From: Anaerolineaceae bacterium
GTDB lineage: Bacteria; Chloroflexota; Anaerolineae; Aggregatilineales; Phototrophicaceae
Direction of reading: 5' to 3'
Assembly (NCBI GenBank): GCA_002702065.1
Contig: NZXX01000001.1
Location: 310,001 to 374,000 of the forward strand
Length of the DNA stretch: 64,000 nt
In this document: positions 1 through 8,554 of the stretch, one piece after another
Layout of the letters: the number at the start of each line of letters is the position of its first letter
How positions within the stretch are numbered: position 1 is the first letter of the stretch
Translations under genes and position numbers: made by a program
The notes under the pieces: generated by a model
Told to the model about the DNA's origin: nothing
What the model saw: the letters and a program-made list of their open reading frames with translations, nothing else
The model's database searches: none

Positions 1-684
1 GAACAGGGAGGCCAGCCCGCCGGTAGCGATAATTTTCACTTTTTCCGCACCAACTTCTTTTGCCAGCCGCTGAGTCAGTCCCTCAACCAATGCCACATAG
101 CCCCAGAAGATGCCGGATTGCATGGCGTGAATCGTGTTGCGGCCAATCGCACTGGGTGGCGGACTCAGGTCGATGGCGTGCAGCCGGGCCGCATGTTCGA
201 CGAGTGCGTCGTGCGCAATGCCGATGCCGGGTGCAATCGCCCCGCCGCAGTAGGCGCCATTGGCTGATACAACGTCGAAGGTGGTGGCAGTGCCAAAATC
301 AATGACAATGGCCGGGCCGCCATAGAGTTTATGGACCGCTGCGGCGTTGACGATGCGATCTGGTCCAGCTTGCTGCGGCTCATCAATATCAATGCGGATT
401 CCGATTGGCGTGCGATGATCCACCACCAGCGGTTCAATGTCCATGTAACGGCGCACCAACTCTGTGAAGGCGCGCGTGAGGGTAGGCACCACACTGCTGA
501 TGGCAACCCCACTGATTGCCCGATAACCGAGGTCGGCCTCATCCAGAAAGCTGCGTAACAGCACCGCATACTCATCCGGCATCTTGTCGCGGACCGTCCG
601 CGCCCGCCAGTGGATGGCCCATTTCTCGTTTTGCCATAACCCGAGCGTGATGTTCGTGTTGCCAATGTCGATTGCAAGGAGCAT
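1..684 (-). CDS. coaX: Type III pantothenate kinase, 3' end cut by window edge
   Basis: Phosphorylates pantothenate, the first step of coenzyme A synthesis, in the cytoplasm. Read on the minus strand from ATG at 684, the frame stays open for 228 codons to base 1, so only the C-terminal few tens of residues are missing. Visible family motifs in order are DIGNTN near the start (phosphate-binding loop), GPDR near residue 109, DFGTATTFD near 129, GGAIAPG near 146, GRNT near 180 and ATGG near 222. These are the ordered motifs of the acetate-kinase-fold CoaX family. It is divergent from the aminotransferase at 752, with about 67 bases between the two starts. Confidence 0.95.
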   Translation of the reverse strand, partial: MLLAIDIGNTNITLGLWQNEKWAIHWRARTVRDKMPDEYAVLLRSFLDEADLGYRAISGVAISSVVPTLTRAFTELVRRYMDIEPLVVDHRTPIGIRIDIDEPQQAGPDRIVNAAAVHKLYGGPAIVIDFGTATTFDVVSANGAYCGGAIAPGIGIAHDALVEHAARLHAIDLSPPPSAIGRNTIHAMQSGIFWGYVALVEGLTQRLAKEVGAEKVKIIATGGLASLF

Positions 685-751
685 ACTCTGGCTTCCAGTG
701 TGTGGTGAGTGATGAATCGTAGTATAGCACAGGCAGATGACGAGGCATGCA

Positions 752-1909
752 ATGTTTCAGCACGTGATGCGCCCCAGTGTCGCCCAGCTCCAGCCCAGCC
801 TGATCCGGCAGGTTGCCAATGGCGCGATGGGCCGGGAGGATGTCATTCCGCTGTGGTTTGGCGAGCCGGATGTACCGACGCCAGCCTTTATCCGCGAGGC
901 TGCCAAAGCCGTGCTGGATGAGGGCAACACCTTCTACCAGCCAAATGCCGGGATGCCGGCGCTGCGGCAGGCCATTGCCGACTACATGAACGGGCTGTAT
1001 GGCACCCGCATCGATATGGACCGCATTGTCGTGACAGGTTCGGGCATGATGGGGCTGATGCTGGCCGGGCAGGTGGTGGTGGCGGACGGCGATACGATTG
1101 TGACGCATGTGCCAACCTGGCCGAACTTGCCATCGGTGCAGCAAATTCTCGGTGCACAGGTGAAACGGGTGCCGCTAACCCTCGTGGATGAGCGTTATAC
1201 ACTTGATCTGGATCGCCTGTTTGATGCGGTCGACTCGCGGACGCGCGCCTTGCTCATCAATTCGCCCAGCAACCCGACGGGCTGGATGCTCACCGATGCG
1301 GAGCAACAGACCATTCTCGATTATTGCCGGGCACGCGGCATCTGGCTGATTGCCGACGAGGTGTACAGCCGCATCATTTATGATCGGCCCTACGCGCCGA
1401 CGTTTGCCGACAAGATCACGGATGAGGATCGTGTGCTGATCGTCAACAGCTTTTCCAAAGCCTGGGCCATGACGGGCTGGCGTCTGGGTTGGCTGACGAT
1501 TCCGCGTGGCTTACTCACCACGTTTGAAATGCTGATGGAATACAACAGTGCCTGTGTGCTGGCCGCGACTCAGCTGGCCGGGGTGGTGGCGCTGCGTGAG
1601 GGAGAACCCTTTATCCGGCAGTCGATGGCGCGCTACAAGGCCTCACTGGATTTGCTGCTGACTTGCTTTGCCGATCTGCCGCGTGTCATGTGTCCGGTTC
1701 CGCAGGCAGCGTTTTACGCCTTTTTCAACGTGGCAGGGGTAACGGACAGCCTCGCCTTTGCGCAGCAGATGCTGGCCGAAGCCAATGTAGGGCTGGCACC
1801 GGGACGCGCTTTCGGGCCGGAGGGCGAGGGGTATCTGCGATTGTGTTATGCGGTAGAACCGGCCCTGCTGGAAACCGCGCTGGATCGTCTGGAACCGCTG
1901 CTGAAGTGA
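752..1909 (+). CDS. Class I/II pyridoxal-phosphate aminotransferase
   Basis: A fold-type I aminotransferase of 385 residues, close to the usual length. The motif NSPSNPTG (near residue 170) contacts the cofactor, ADEVY near 202 supplies the Asp that holds the pyridine nitrogen, and SFSKAWAMTGWRLGW near 236 carries the Schiff-base lysine. The substrate cannot be read from sequence; the family includes aspartate, alanine and aromatic aminotransferases. ATG 752 was preferred over the in-frame ATG at 737 because GAGG (742-745) lies six bases upstream of it. It could supply transamination for amino acid synthesis, but nothing next to it fixes a pathway. Confidence 0.9.
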   Translation: MFQHVMRPSVAQLQPSLIRQVANGAMGREDVIPLWFGEPDVPTPAFIREAAKAVLDEGNTFYQPNAGMPALRQAIADYMNGLYGTRIDMDRIVVTGSGMMGLMLAGQVVVADGDTIVTHVPTWPNLPSVQQILGAQVKRVPLTLVDERYTLDLDRLFDAVDSRTRALLINSPSNPTGWMLTDAEQQTILDYCRARGIWLIADEVYSRIIYDRPYAPTFADKITDEDRVLIVNSFSKAWAMTGWRLGWLTIPRGLLTTFEMLMEYNSACVLAATQLAGVVALREGEPFIRQSMARYKASLDLLLTCFADLPRVMCPVPQAAFYAFFNVAGVTDSLAFAQQMLAEANVGLAPGRAFGPEGEGYLRLCYAVEPALLETALDRLEPLLK

Positions 1910-1967
1910 AATCTGCACACGGAAAATGGTACAATATCGGTCCGTAAGTTGGAGAGGCGGCGTTGCG

Positions 1968-2198
1968 ATGGTAGCCACAATACAGGTGCGTATTCCGGAT
2001 TCTTTGGCGCAGATTTACGAAAATGCTTCGCAGGAAGACAAACAAAAAGCACAATGGCTGATCGAATTGGTGCTGCATGATCTTTTTCAGGATCGGTCCG
2101 AATCATTAACCGATGTCATGCAGGCCATTAGTAAGCGTGCTCAGGAGCGTGGGCTTACGCCAGACGACCTCGATGCGTTATTGAGAGATGATGAGTAA
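1968..2198 (+). CDS. Probable antitoxin of a PIN-domain toxin-antitoxin pair
   Basis: A 76-residue protein beginning MVATIQVRIPD. It is rich in charged helix-forming residues and ends in an acidic tail (DDLDALLRDDE). ATG 1968 is chosen because GGAGAGG at 1951-1957 is a good ribosome site; the longer frame from 1926 has none. Its 3' end overlaps the start of the PIN-domain gene by a few bases, the usual layout for an antitoxin-toxin operon in which the small protein neutralises the nuclease and represses the promoter. No DNA-binding fold is obvious to me, so the function rests on size, composition and position. Confidence 0.7.
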   Translation: MVATIQVRIPDSLAQIYENASQEDKQKAQWLIELVLHDLFQDRSESLTDVMQAISKRAQERGLTPDDLDALLRDDE

Positions 2199-2601
2199 CT
2201 CGATATACGTGTTTGATACCAACAGTGTCGTGAGCGCCTTATTGATCCCGCGCTCAGTTTCTCAGCTAGCACTTGCCAAGGCTATTGACGGTGGTCAATT
2301 AGCACAATCACTGGCAACGATGGATGAACTTCGACAGGTTCTTGAACGGCCTAAATTTGATAAATATGTTACGCGTGAGGAACGAATACGATTTTTCACA
2401 GCGCTGACACGTACAGCCAGGCTCGTAGAAACGGATGTCACCATTACCGCTTGCCGTGACCCAAAGGACAACAAATTTCTCGAACTTGCTGTAAGTGCTC
2501 AAGCGCAGGCTATTGTTTCTGGGGATGACGATTTGTTGACCCTCCACCCCTTCCAAAGTATTCCGATACTGACTCCTCGCGCTTTTCTAGACCAGACCTA
2601 A
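2188..2601 (+). CDS. PIN-domain ribonuclease toxin (VapC-like)
   Basis: A 137-residue PIN domain. The acidic metal-binding residues are all visible: FDTNSVVSALL at the start, DELRQVL near residue 48, RDPKDNKFLELA near 90 and SGDDDLL near 110. This is the order found in the COG1569-type PIN toxins, which cleave RNA. Either ATG 2188 or ATG 2191 could start it; both overlap the antitoxin stop at 2196-2198, which implies translational coupling. The pair sits alone between an aminotransferase and a peptidase, as mobile toxin-antitoxin modules often do. Confidence 0.85.
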   Translation: MMSNSIYVFDTNSVVSALLIPRSVSQLALAKAIDGGQLAQSLATMDELRQVLERPKFDKYVTREERIRFFTALTRTARLVETDVTITACRDPKDNKFLELAVSAQAQAIVSGDDDLLTLHPFQSIPILTPRAFLDQT

Positions 2602-2609
2602 ATTATCGG

Positions 2610-3671
2610 CTAAACACTTTCATCCAGCAGATAGCGCATGATGAGATTGGTCGTCGCGTTGATGCTGTCCTTGTGGGTGCGCTCGTAAGCATGGGAGCAG
2701 TCTACCCCCGGTCCGATCAGGCCAACACGGGCCTCGCCGCCCGAACGCCAGTAGGCCGTGCCATCGGATGCATAATACAGGTAAATATCGGTCTTGTAGG
2801 GCAAGTCATGCGCTTTTGCCAACTGGCGCAGCTTGTTGGTGAGCAGAAAGTGATATGGGCCACCGCCATCCTTGACACAAATGCTGACTGACATTTCATC
2901 GGAGTTCTGTCCCTCGCCAATCGCGCCCATGTCAATGGCTACCAGTTCCTCCAGCTCATAGGGCCAGCCTGCCGCACCACCGTGCCCCACTTCTTCGTAA
3001 TTGGCGATCAGAATGGCTGTATCCTGGGCAGGCTGTAAACCGGCTTCTTTCAGCGCCAGTACGGCACCATAAATGCAGGCGACACCCGCCTTGTCATCCA
3101 GAAAGCGCCCACGAATAAAACCGCTGTCGCTGACCTCGACGCGCGGGTCGAGAAAGATAAAATCGCCCACCTCAATGCCCAGGTCGCGGGTTTCGGCGGC
3201 GCTGCTGGTGCGTTCATCCAGCCGGATTTCCATCATGTCTTCGTTACGTTCCTGCGTGCGGATGTTGCGGTTGACATGCGCACTGGGGTTGACTGGAACA
3301 ACCGTGCCCCGGTAGCGGCGGTTATCGAACGTGCGCACCGTGACCCCTTCCATTTCGATGCCACCCCACATAATGCCACCCAGTGGCGATGTTTTTAACC
3401 GGCCATTGCTTTTGATTTCGCGTACCATCAGACCCAGTGTATCGACGTGCGCGGTCAGGCCGCGAGGTGCGCGTCGGCTGCGACCCTCCAGCGTAATCAT
3501 CAGCGCGCCTTTGGGCGAGATGGTGATATCCATGCCAGGGATCTCCAGCATGGCGAAGCTGATGGCGACATAATCCATTGCCTCGCCCGTATAACCGGTG
3601 GGGCTGGGTATATTTAACAGGCTGACGAGAAAATTGACACTGGAATCGAGGGGAATGTTCAGCTCGGGCAC
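2610..3671 (-). CDS. M42-family metallopeptidase (glutamyl/deblocking aminopeptidase type)
   Basis: A 353-residue cytosolic zinc aminopeptidase of the M42 family, which trims short peptides. Metal-site motifs are present in order: AHVDTLG near residue 73, FLDDKAG near 190, NYEEVGHGG near 225 with the catalytic Glu pair, AIDMGAIG near 247, and CSHAYERTH near 325. I place the start at GTG 3671 because AGGAGAG lies five bases upstream; the longer frame to 3725 has no ribosome site and an N-terminus unlike the family. The 3' end faces the PIN toxin gene with only eight bases between them. Confidence 0.9.
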   Translation of the reverse strand: MPELNIPLDSSVNFLVSLLNIPSPTGYTGEAMDYVAISFAMLEIPGMDITISPKGALMITLEGRSRRAPRGLTAHVDTLGLMVREIKSNGRLKTSPLGGIMWGGIEMEGVTVRTFDNRRYRGTVVPVNPSAHVNRNIRTQERNEDMMEIRLDERTSSAAETRDLGIEVGDFIFLDPRVEVSDSGFIRGRFLDDKAGVACIYGAVLALKEAGLQPAQDTAILIANYEEVGHGGAAGWPYELEELVAIDMGAIGEGQNSDEMSVSICVKDGGGPYHFLLTNKLRQLAKAHDLPYKTDIYLYYASDGTAYWRSGGEARVGLIGPGVDCSHAYERTHKDSINATTNLIMRYLLDESV

Positions 3672-3755
3672 GGGGTCTCTCCTGTTACAGCATTCAAAGC
3701 CGCTGTCTGGTACAATCATAAGCATTGTTCATGCGATGGAGATAGTATAGCGGAT

Positions 3756-4706
3756 ATGCCCGATACGCACATTCGCCCCGCCCGGTTGGACGACACTGCC
3801 GCCATCAGTCAGCTCTTTCGCACGCACATCGGTACCTGGCAGCGCCTGAATGCGCGTGGTCAGGTGGAGGACGTGCCTTACGAAGCGCTGACCATCTATG
3901 AGCGCTGGTTACATGGTGGCGCCTGGATGAGCGTTGAAACCGGCGCGATTCATCTGAGTCATTTGCTGCGTGGGGCCGCGCTGCCACTGGTTGCGGAGGT
4001 GGATGGTCAGATTGCCGCCTATACTGAACTCTATGAAGGCGCCGAGCCAGCACCCTATGGCATGCATCTGCACCTTACACCCCCCATGCTTCACCCGGAT
4101 TTTACCGATCACTCACTGGAAACGGCGTTGCTCAAGGCGGCTTATGAGCGGGCCGAACAGCGTCGTTTTGAACGTGTGCTGGTGAATGTAGCTCTGCCAG
4201 AAGCGCATCGTTTTTACGAGAGTCAGGGCCTGGAACCACTGGCGGTGATCCGGCGGTACTCACTGCCGGCGCGCACCGGACAGGGTTTTTATAAGACGGT
4301 GGAACATCTGGACCCGAACCCCGCCCAAATTCGCGGGTGGCACATGCCAATCGGTCATCTGGGCAGCGCCCGGCAGCAGTGGGAAACCTTCTGGCCGCGC
4401 ACATGGGATGCCCTGCCAGAAATCCGCGAGCGACGGACGCATCGCCTGCGGTTCAGCGCATCCGGGCAGGACGCGTTTGTTTGCTGCCAGCAGCAGTTGT
4501 ACATGGAACGCAGCGCCGATATTTACTGCTGGTCACCACGCCCGCTGACAACCCAGCTTCTGACGGCGATCCGGGACTGGTCGCACCGTGAGGGCTATCG
4601 CACACTGGTGCTGGCCGTGCCGGAAGATACAGCCAAAACGCTGGGCACCGAGGCCGAGGCAGATGGCTATTTCGAGACCATTTACGGGCATACGGTTCGT
4701 CGATAA
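3756..4706 (+). CDS. GNAT-family N-acetyltransferase
   Basis: A 316-residue protein whose first 180 residues follow the GNAT fold: IRPARLDDTAAISQLF at the start, a beta strand ending in the acidic TELYEGAE segment, and a C-terminal helix-turn with HRFYESQGL, the typical end of a GNAT domain. The second half (from about 190) could be a degenerate second GNAT copy, as two-domain members are common. The acyl acceptor is not predictable. It starts 85 bases from the divergent M42 gene start and is followed by a hydrolase-like gene in the same direction. Confidence 0.75.
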   Translation: MPDTHIRPARLDDTAAISQLFRTHIGTWQRLNARGQVEDVPYEALTIYERWLHGGAWMSVETGAIHLSHLLRGAALPLVAEVDGQIAAYTELYEGAEPAPYGMHLHLTPPMLHPDFTDHSLETALLKAAYERAEQRRFERVLVNVALPEAHRFYESQGLEPLAVIRRYSLPARTGQGFYKTVEHLDPNPAQIRGWHMPIGHLGSARQQWETFWPRTWDALPEIRERRTHRLRFSASGQDAFVCCQQQLYMERSADIYCWSPRPLTTQLLTAIRDWSHREGYRTLVLAVPEDTAKTLGTEAEADGYFETIYGHTVRR

Positions 4707-4779
4707 CGAGCGGGCTGCAACGGTCGCTGTCTGCCATTGATTGCGGGATAGCTTTGGACGAGGAACGAAAGACGTTCTC

Positions 4780-5532
4780 ATGCCCATTTACGATCCTGAT
4801 CATGTTGAATATGAAATTACCAGCGGCCATATTCAGGTTGCTATGGAAGATGGGACGACGCTGCCCGCCTATTGGGCGCACCCGACTATGGGCGCGAAGT
4901 TCCCCGGTGTGGTGCTGCTCCATGACTGGTGGGGGGTGACGCCCATGATCCGCCGGATGGCGATGCTGTTTGCTCAATCCGGTCATTACGTCATCGTGCC
5001 GGACCTGTTCAATGGCAAGGTCGCGGGCACCCACGCCGAAGCACTGGCGTTACTGGAAGCGCTGGGTGACACCGGCTACAAGCGGGCCAACACCGCTTTG
5101 GGGGCGCTGGAAACGCATCATCATTGTAATGGTGATGTCGGGGTGGTTGGCCTGGGTATGGGCGGCAGCCTGGCGTTCGAGGCGGCGATTGTGCGGGCCG
5201 ACCTGGAAGCTGCCGTTGTGGTGGGCGGATTCCCGCAGCGGTATCTGGGGCATTTCAAGAGCGCCAATACCCCCATTCTGGCGTTTTACGGTGCGGAAGA
5301 TCGTTTTATCGCCCGGCAGCTCGTTGATAAGCTGCGTGCTGAACTGGCCGCCTGCAAGATTGATCCGCCGCATGAAGTGGTGCTGCTGGAAGGCATCGGT
5401 CACGATATTTTTGCGGAGGACTTGCCCGAATCTCAGCGCGAGATTGGGCGCTCCGCCTGGCATCGCATCATCGATTTTTTCGATAATCTGTTGGAAGGCC
5501 CCAACCAGCCTCCGGAGAAGAAGCGTTACTAA
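4780..5532 (+). CDS. Dienelactone-hydrolase-family protein lacking the nucleophile
   Basis: An alpha/beta hydrolase fold of 250 residues resembling dienelactone hydrolase. The oxyanion segment VVLLHDWWG (near residue 45), the acid in YGAEDRFI near 182 and the histidine in GIGHDIF near 212 are in place. The nucleophile elbow, normally G-x-C/S-x-G-G, reads GLGMGG near residue 127, so Gly stands where Cys or Ser is needed. The protein may therefore be non-catalytic or work differently. ATG 4780 gives a normal family N-terminus. Its stop overlaps the lipB start (TAATG), suggesting co-translation. Confidence 0.8.
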   Translation: MPIYDPDHVEYEITSGHIQVAMEDGTTLPAYWAHPTMGAKFPGVVLLHDWWGVTPMIRRMAMLFAQSGHYVIVPDLFNGKVAGTHAEALALLEALGDTGYKRANTALGALETHHHCNGDVGVVGLGMGGSLAFEAAIVRADLEAAVVVGGFPQRYLGHFKSANTPILAFYGAEDRFIARQLVDKLRAELAACKIDPPHEVVLLEGIGHDIFAEDLPESQREIGRSAWHRIIDFFDNLLEGPNQPPEKKRY

Positions 5533-6218
5533 TGACCATTTGTGAAGTCTGGCAGCCCGGTTGCGTGCCCTATGAAGAAGCCTGGAACTGGCAGGCAGAG
5601 CTGGTGCAGGCCCGCAGCCAGGATGCGGCGCCGGATCGTTTGCTGCTGCTGGAACACCCGCATACCTTTACGCTGGGTTCTGCCGGGCATGATGAATATG
5701 TGCTGTGGGACGAAGCCGAAAGGCAGCGGCGCGGCGTGGCCCTGTTTCGGATCGACCGGGGGGGCGATGTGACGTATCACGGGCCGGGGCAGATGGTGGG
5801 GTATCCGATCCTCAAGCTGCCACGCGCTGAAGGACCGGGCCGCAAGCTGGATGTGCGGGCTTACCTGCGCAATATCGAAGCGGTCATTATCCGCACTTTG
5901 GCTGATTTTGGCATCACGGGCAAGCCGCTGGATGGCCTGACGGGCGTGTGGGTAGATACGCCGCGGGGTGAAGAAAAAATCTGCGCGATTGGCGTCAAGA
6001 TCAACGTCAAGGCTGTGACGAAACACGGCTTTGCGCTGAATGTGAACACCGACCTCAGCTATTTCGATGGCATTGTCCCCTGTGGCATTATGGATAAAGG
6101 GGTCACCAGCATGGCTCAACTGCTGGGTGAACCGTTGGATATGAATGTCGTCGCTCAACGCCTGATCAACCACTTTGGGACAGTGTTTGGCTGCGATATG
6201 GTCGACGTTCCCGCCTGA
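5532..6218 (+). CDS. lipB: Octanoyl-ACP:protein N-octanoyltransferase
   Basis: Transfers octanoyl from acyl carrier protein to lipoyl domains, the first step of lipoate cofactor synthesis. In 228 residues the signature RGGDVTYHGPGQ (76-87) is complete, the catalytic lysine is K149 in EEKICAIG, and the catalytic cysteine is C174 in the IVPCGI segment. HGFALN near 165 is also conserved. The start codon overlaps the stop of the preceding hydrolase-like gene by one base. No lipA is nearby; an lpdA that needs lipoylated partners lies at 29.6 kb. Confidence 0.95.
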   Translation: MTICEVWQPGCVPYEEAWNWQAELVQARSQDAAPDRLLLLEHPHTFTLGSAGHDEYVLWDEAERQRRGVALFRIDRGGDVTYHGPGQMVGYPILKLPRAEGPGRKLDVRAYLRNIEAVIIRTLADFGITGKPLDGLTGVWVDTPRGEEKICAIGVKINVKAVTKHGFALNVNTDLSYFDGIVPCGIMDKGVTSMAQLLGEPLDMNVVAQRLINHFGTVFGCDMVDVPA

Positions 6219-6328
6219 ACCGATTGCTCAATATGAGCGCCCCATTGGAAAACCGCGTTCGATTTACGCCAATCTAATAGACATCTGGTTCGCTGGGGGT
6301 ATATGTCAGCGAATTTGTGAGGTTAATG

Positions 6329-6646
6329 ATGGCAGATAAAAAACGCGATGACAAACGCATGGAAGAACCCGACAAAACGGCACCGCCGCCCAATCTGCGC
6401 GAAGACCCGGATTGGCTGGAATCCATCGGCCCGGAAGACGCAAGCGAAGAAACGGTTATTCAGAATCTGAATGACTATGGTTTCAACCAGATGGATGAAG
6501 ATGACTTCGAGAGTGACCCGGTAGCGCCGTCGGACATGCCCAGCTGGACCGAAAACGCCGTTTATGGCGAGGATCGTCCGTTGATGCCCGACCCGGAAGA
6601 CGAATTGGAAGACCGGGCGGATGATGAGGCCCGGCCTGAACGTTAA
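6329..6646 (+). CDS. Small acidic hypothetical protein
   Basis: 105 residues, strongly acidic after a basic first ten residues (MADKKRDDKR), with many Asp, Glu and Pro and no predicted membrane segment. It looks largely disordered. No family recognised. ATG 6329 is preceded by GTGAGG six bases upstream; ATG 6326 is an alternative. Its stop overlaps the stop of the convergent methyltransferase gene by four bases. Confidence 0.6.
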   Translation: MADKKRDDKRMEEPDKTAPPPNLREDPDWLESIGPEDASEETVIQNLNDYGFNQMDEDDFESDPVAPSDMPSWTENAVYGEDRPLMPDPEDELEDRADDEARPER

Positions 6647-7296
6647 ACAGCGTGCTTGCGGGACTGGGGGTCATGACGGGATGCGCGCAGGCGCGGGAAG
6701 AACATACCGGTCTGTGCTTTGTAGGCCCGGTAATCATCGCCGAATTCACGCGCCATATCGGCTTCCTCGCGCTGGGCGAGATGATAATAGAGCAGCATGA
6801 GCAGCGGCCACATGATGAGCATCGGCAGCGTGAGCCAGTCGAACATCATCCCCAGCGTAATCAGGAAAAAGCCGGTATATTGCGGGTGGCGAATATAATG
6901 GTAAATGCCTTCGGTTACCAGTTCACCGCCACCTGCATCTTTGCGCCAATACCGTTTGAAGATGGTGCGCCAGCCGAAAAATACGAGCAGCGCGCCGATC
7001 AGCATGAGCCCTGCCCCGATATAGACGCCCGTTTCGCCAATGTATTGGTTGAGTGTATGGCCCCACAGGATGCCATCGGGCATAGAAGACCCAAACAGCC
7101 AGGCCAATACATACATTGAAAACGGTACCCCAAACATCTCCAGGGCAAAGGCAATGACAAACGCCAGATACACGCTGGCGGGTTTGCGCTGGCTTTTCTG
7201 GTAAAAGGGCGTGAACAACACAAAGACCCCAAAGACGATCATAAAAAGAAACATACCTATCCAGTTGCCAAAATGACTTGCTGCCGGGTCGTTCAT
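6643..7296 (-). CDS. Isoprenylcysteine carboxyl-methyltransferase-like membrane protein
   Basis: A 217-residue integral membrane protein with about five hydrophobic segments. The C-terminal signature is RHPQYTGFF (near residue 136) followed by REEADM and FGDDYRAY, the S-adenosylmethionine-binding signature of the ICMT/PEMT superfamily. Bacterial members methylate small molecules or lipids rather than prenyl-cysteine, so the substrate is unknown. AAGGAA lies seven bases before ATG 7296. Upstream at 7313-7328 is a perfect CGCTGT/ACAGCG hairpin with a four-base loop. Confidence 0.8.
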   Translation of the reverse strand: MNDPAASHFGNWIGMFLFMIVFGVFVLFTPFYQKSQRKPASVYLAFVIAFALEMFGVPFSMYVLAWLFGSSMPDGILWGHTLNQYIGETGVYIGAGLMLIGALLVFFGWRTIFKRYWRKDAGGGELVTEGIYHYIRHPQYTGFFLITLGMMFDWLTLPMLIMWPLLMLLYYHLAQREEADMAREFGDDYRAYKAQTGMFFPRLRASRHDPQSRKHAV

Positions 7297-7528
7297 TGTT
7301 TGTATTCCTTAAGCGCTGTTCAGACAGCGAAATGACAGTTCATACGAGGTTTGTTCCACGAGGGCACAATCAGCACACTCTCTTTGCAGTATGCGAGGGA
7401 TAGATAGAGCGGATATAGTGTGGAATATCCTCACTTGAGGTGATGACTGCCATGTTTGCGGCTGGTGCGGGCAAACTGTCTGACATCTTTAAGGGGCCCC
7501 TCAGCGGAGATGCCCCTTGAGTTTAGGC
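7297..7528. other. Intergenic region with short inverted repeats
   Basis: 232 bases between two minus-strand genes. Visible are a hairpin CGCTGT-TCAG-ACAGCG (7313-7328), an inverted repeat GGATAT/ATATCC (7411-7430) and a perfect CCTCA-CT-TGAGG (7429-7440). No coding frame is convincing. These sites lie upstream of the methyltransferase gene and could be regulatory; this is unproven. Confidence 0.4.
7491..7518 (-). terminator. Possible terminator hairpin after the qorB-like gene
   Basis: AAGGGGC (7491-7497) pairs perfectly with GCCCCTT (7512-7518). It lies just beyond the stop of the minus-strand gene at 7529. The T-run is poor, so it could be only a processing or protective hairpin. Confidence 0.4.
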
Positions 7529-8404
7529 TTAACTTGATGACGGCAGGTTGGCGGCGAGGAAATCCGCTACGTGGATCGGCTTGCGCCCGGTCAGGTCTTC
7601 GACCGCAGAGGATACTTTATCCTGCTTGCCCTGGGCGGCGGCGGCATCAAATGAAGTGATGAGATCGGCCACTGATTTTGGCAAACCGGCCTGAACCAGA
7701 TTTTCGGCCAGGGTGTCTGTGGGCAGCGGAATATAGGTGATAGGTTGTGAGCCGATTGACGTGCCGAGTTCGGCAATGTCATGTTGCGACAGGGCTTCCG
7801 GCCCGGTGATGTCCAGAATGCGCTTGCCATCAAACGAATCCGCCAGGGCGGCGCTGGCAGCCTGGGCGCAGTCCTCGCGTGTGACGTAGGCGACTTTGCC
7901 ATCCCCCATCGCACTGAACAGTTGCCCGTCCATGGACTGCGCTTGCGTCAACGCCCGAATGAGGGTTTCCGCATACACGTTGTTGCGCAGGAACGTGTAG
8001 CTCACACCGCTGGCCGCAATGGCGTTCTCCGTCGCCACATGCTCCGGGCCAAGGGTGACCGGGGTGTCGTCCGCCGAAATAAGCGACGTATACAGGATGT
8101 GTTTAACGCCCGCCGCTACCGCAGCATCCACCGCGGCCTCATGCTGGCGTTGGCGTTCGCCCAGTGCATCCGTGCTGATGAGCAGCAGCCTGTCCGCCCC
8201 GGCAAAGGCCGATGCCAACGAGTCGGGTTCGTCAAAGCTGGCATAGCGCACATCAACGCCGCGCTGCGCCAGATCGGCCAGTTTGTCCGGTGTCCGCGTA
8301 GTGGCGATGATGTCAGTTTCGCTGGATTCCAGCAGCAGCTCCACAACCCGGCGACCGAGCTGGCCGGATGCGCCGGTAACGAGCAGGGTTTGTCCTGAAG
8401 ACAT
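7529..8404 (-). CDS. NAD(P)H-binding quinone reductase, QorB/NmrA-like
   Basis: A 291-residue atypical short-chain dehydrogenase. VTGASGQLGRRVVELLL at the start is the Rossmann glycine motif (GxxGxxG), followed by TTRTP for cofactor ribose recognition. The order of strands and the FLRNNVYAETLI segment near residue 138 match quinone oxidoreductase 2 (E. coli QorB/YtfG). The divergent partner at 8555 is an HxlR regulator, exactly the ytfG-ytfH layout in E. coli, which suggests a quinone- or electrophile-responsive pair. An imperfectly spaced promoter region of about 150 bases lies between. Confidence 0.85.
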   Translation of the reverse strand: MSSGQTLLVTGASGQLGRRVVELLLESSETDIIATTRTPDKLADLAQRGVDVRYASFDEPDSLASAFAGADRLLLISTDALGERQRQHEAAVDAAVAAGVKHILYTSLISADDTPVTLGPEHVATENAIAASGVSYTFLRNNVYAETLIRALTQAQSMDGQLFSAMGDGKVAYVTREDCAQAASAALADSFDGKRILDITGPEALSQHDIAELGTSIGSQPITYIPLPTDTLAENLVQAGLPKSVADLITSFDAAAAQGKQDKVSSAVEDLTGRKPIHVADFLAANLPSSS

Positions 8405-8463
8405 TATGCAACCTTTCCATAATTTACAAGCACAAGGCGCACCGATGGATGTTTAGCGTGGCC

Positions 8464-8491
8464 TTGCTGATAAAGCTATAGTTACTATAAG
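8464..8491 (+). promoter_or_regulatory. Promoter with overlapping palindromic operator of the qorB-like/HxlR pair
   Basis: TTGCTG (8464-8469) and TATAAG (8486-8491), 16 bases apart, form a possible sigma-70 promoter for the HxlR gene. A 13-base palindrome TATAG-TTA-CTATA (8477-8489) overlaps the -10 box. HxlR proteins bind AT-rich palindromes between divergent genes, so this is the natural candidate operator. Confidence 0.5.
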
Positions 8492-8554
8492 AGAGCTAGT
8501 ATACAATGGGAAGTAGGCACTTTGACGTGCGTCAGTTACCTGGGAGAAACCACC

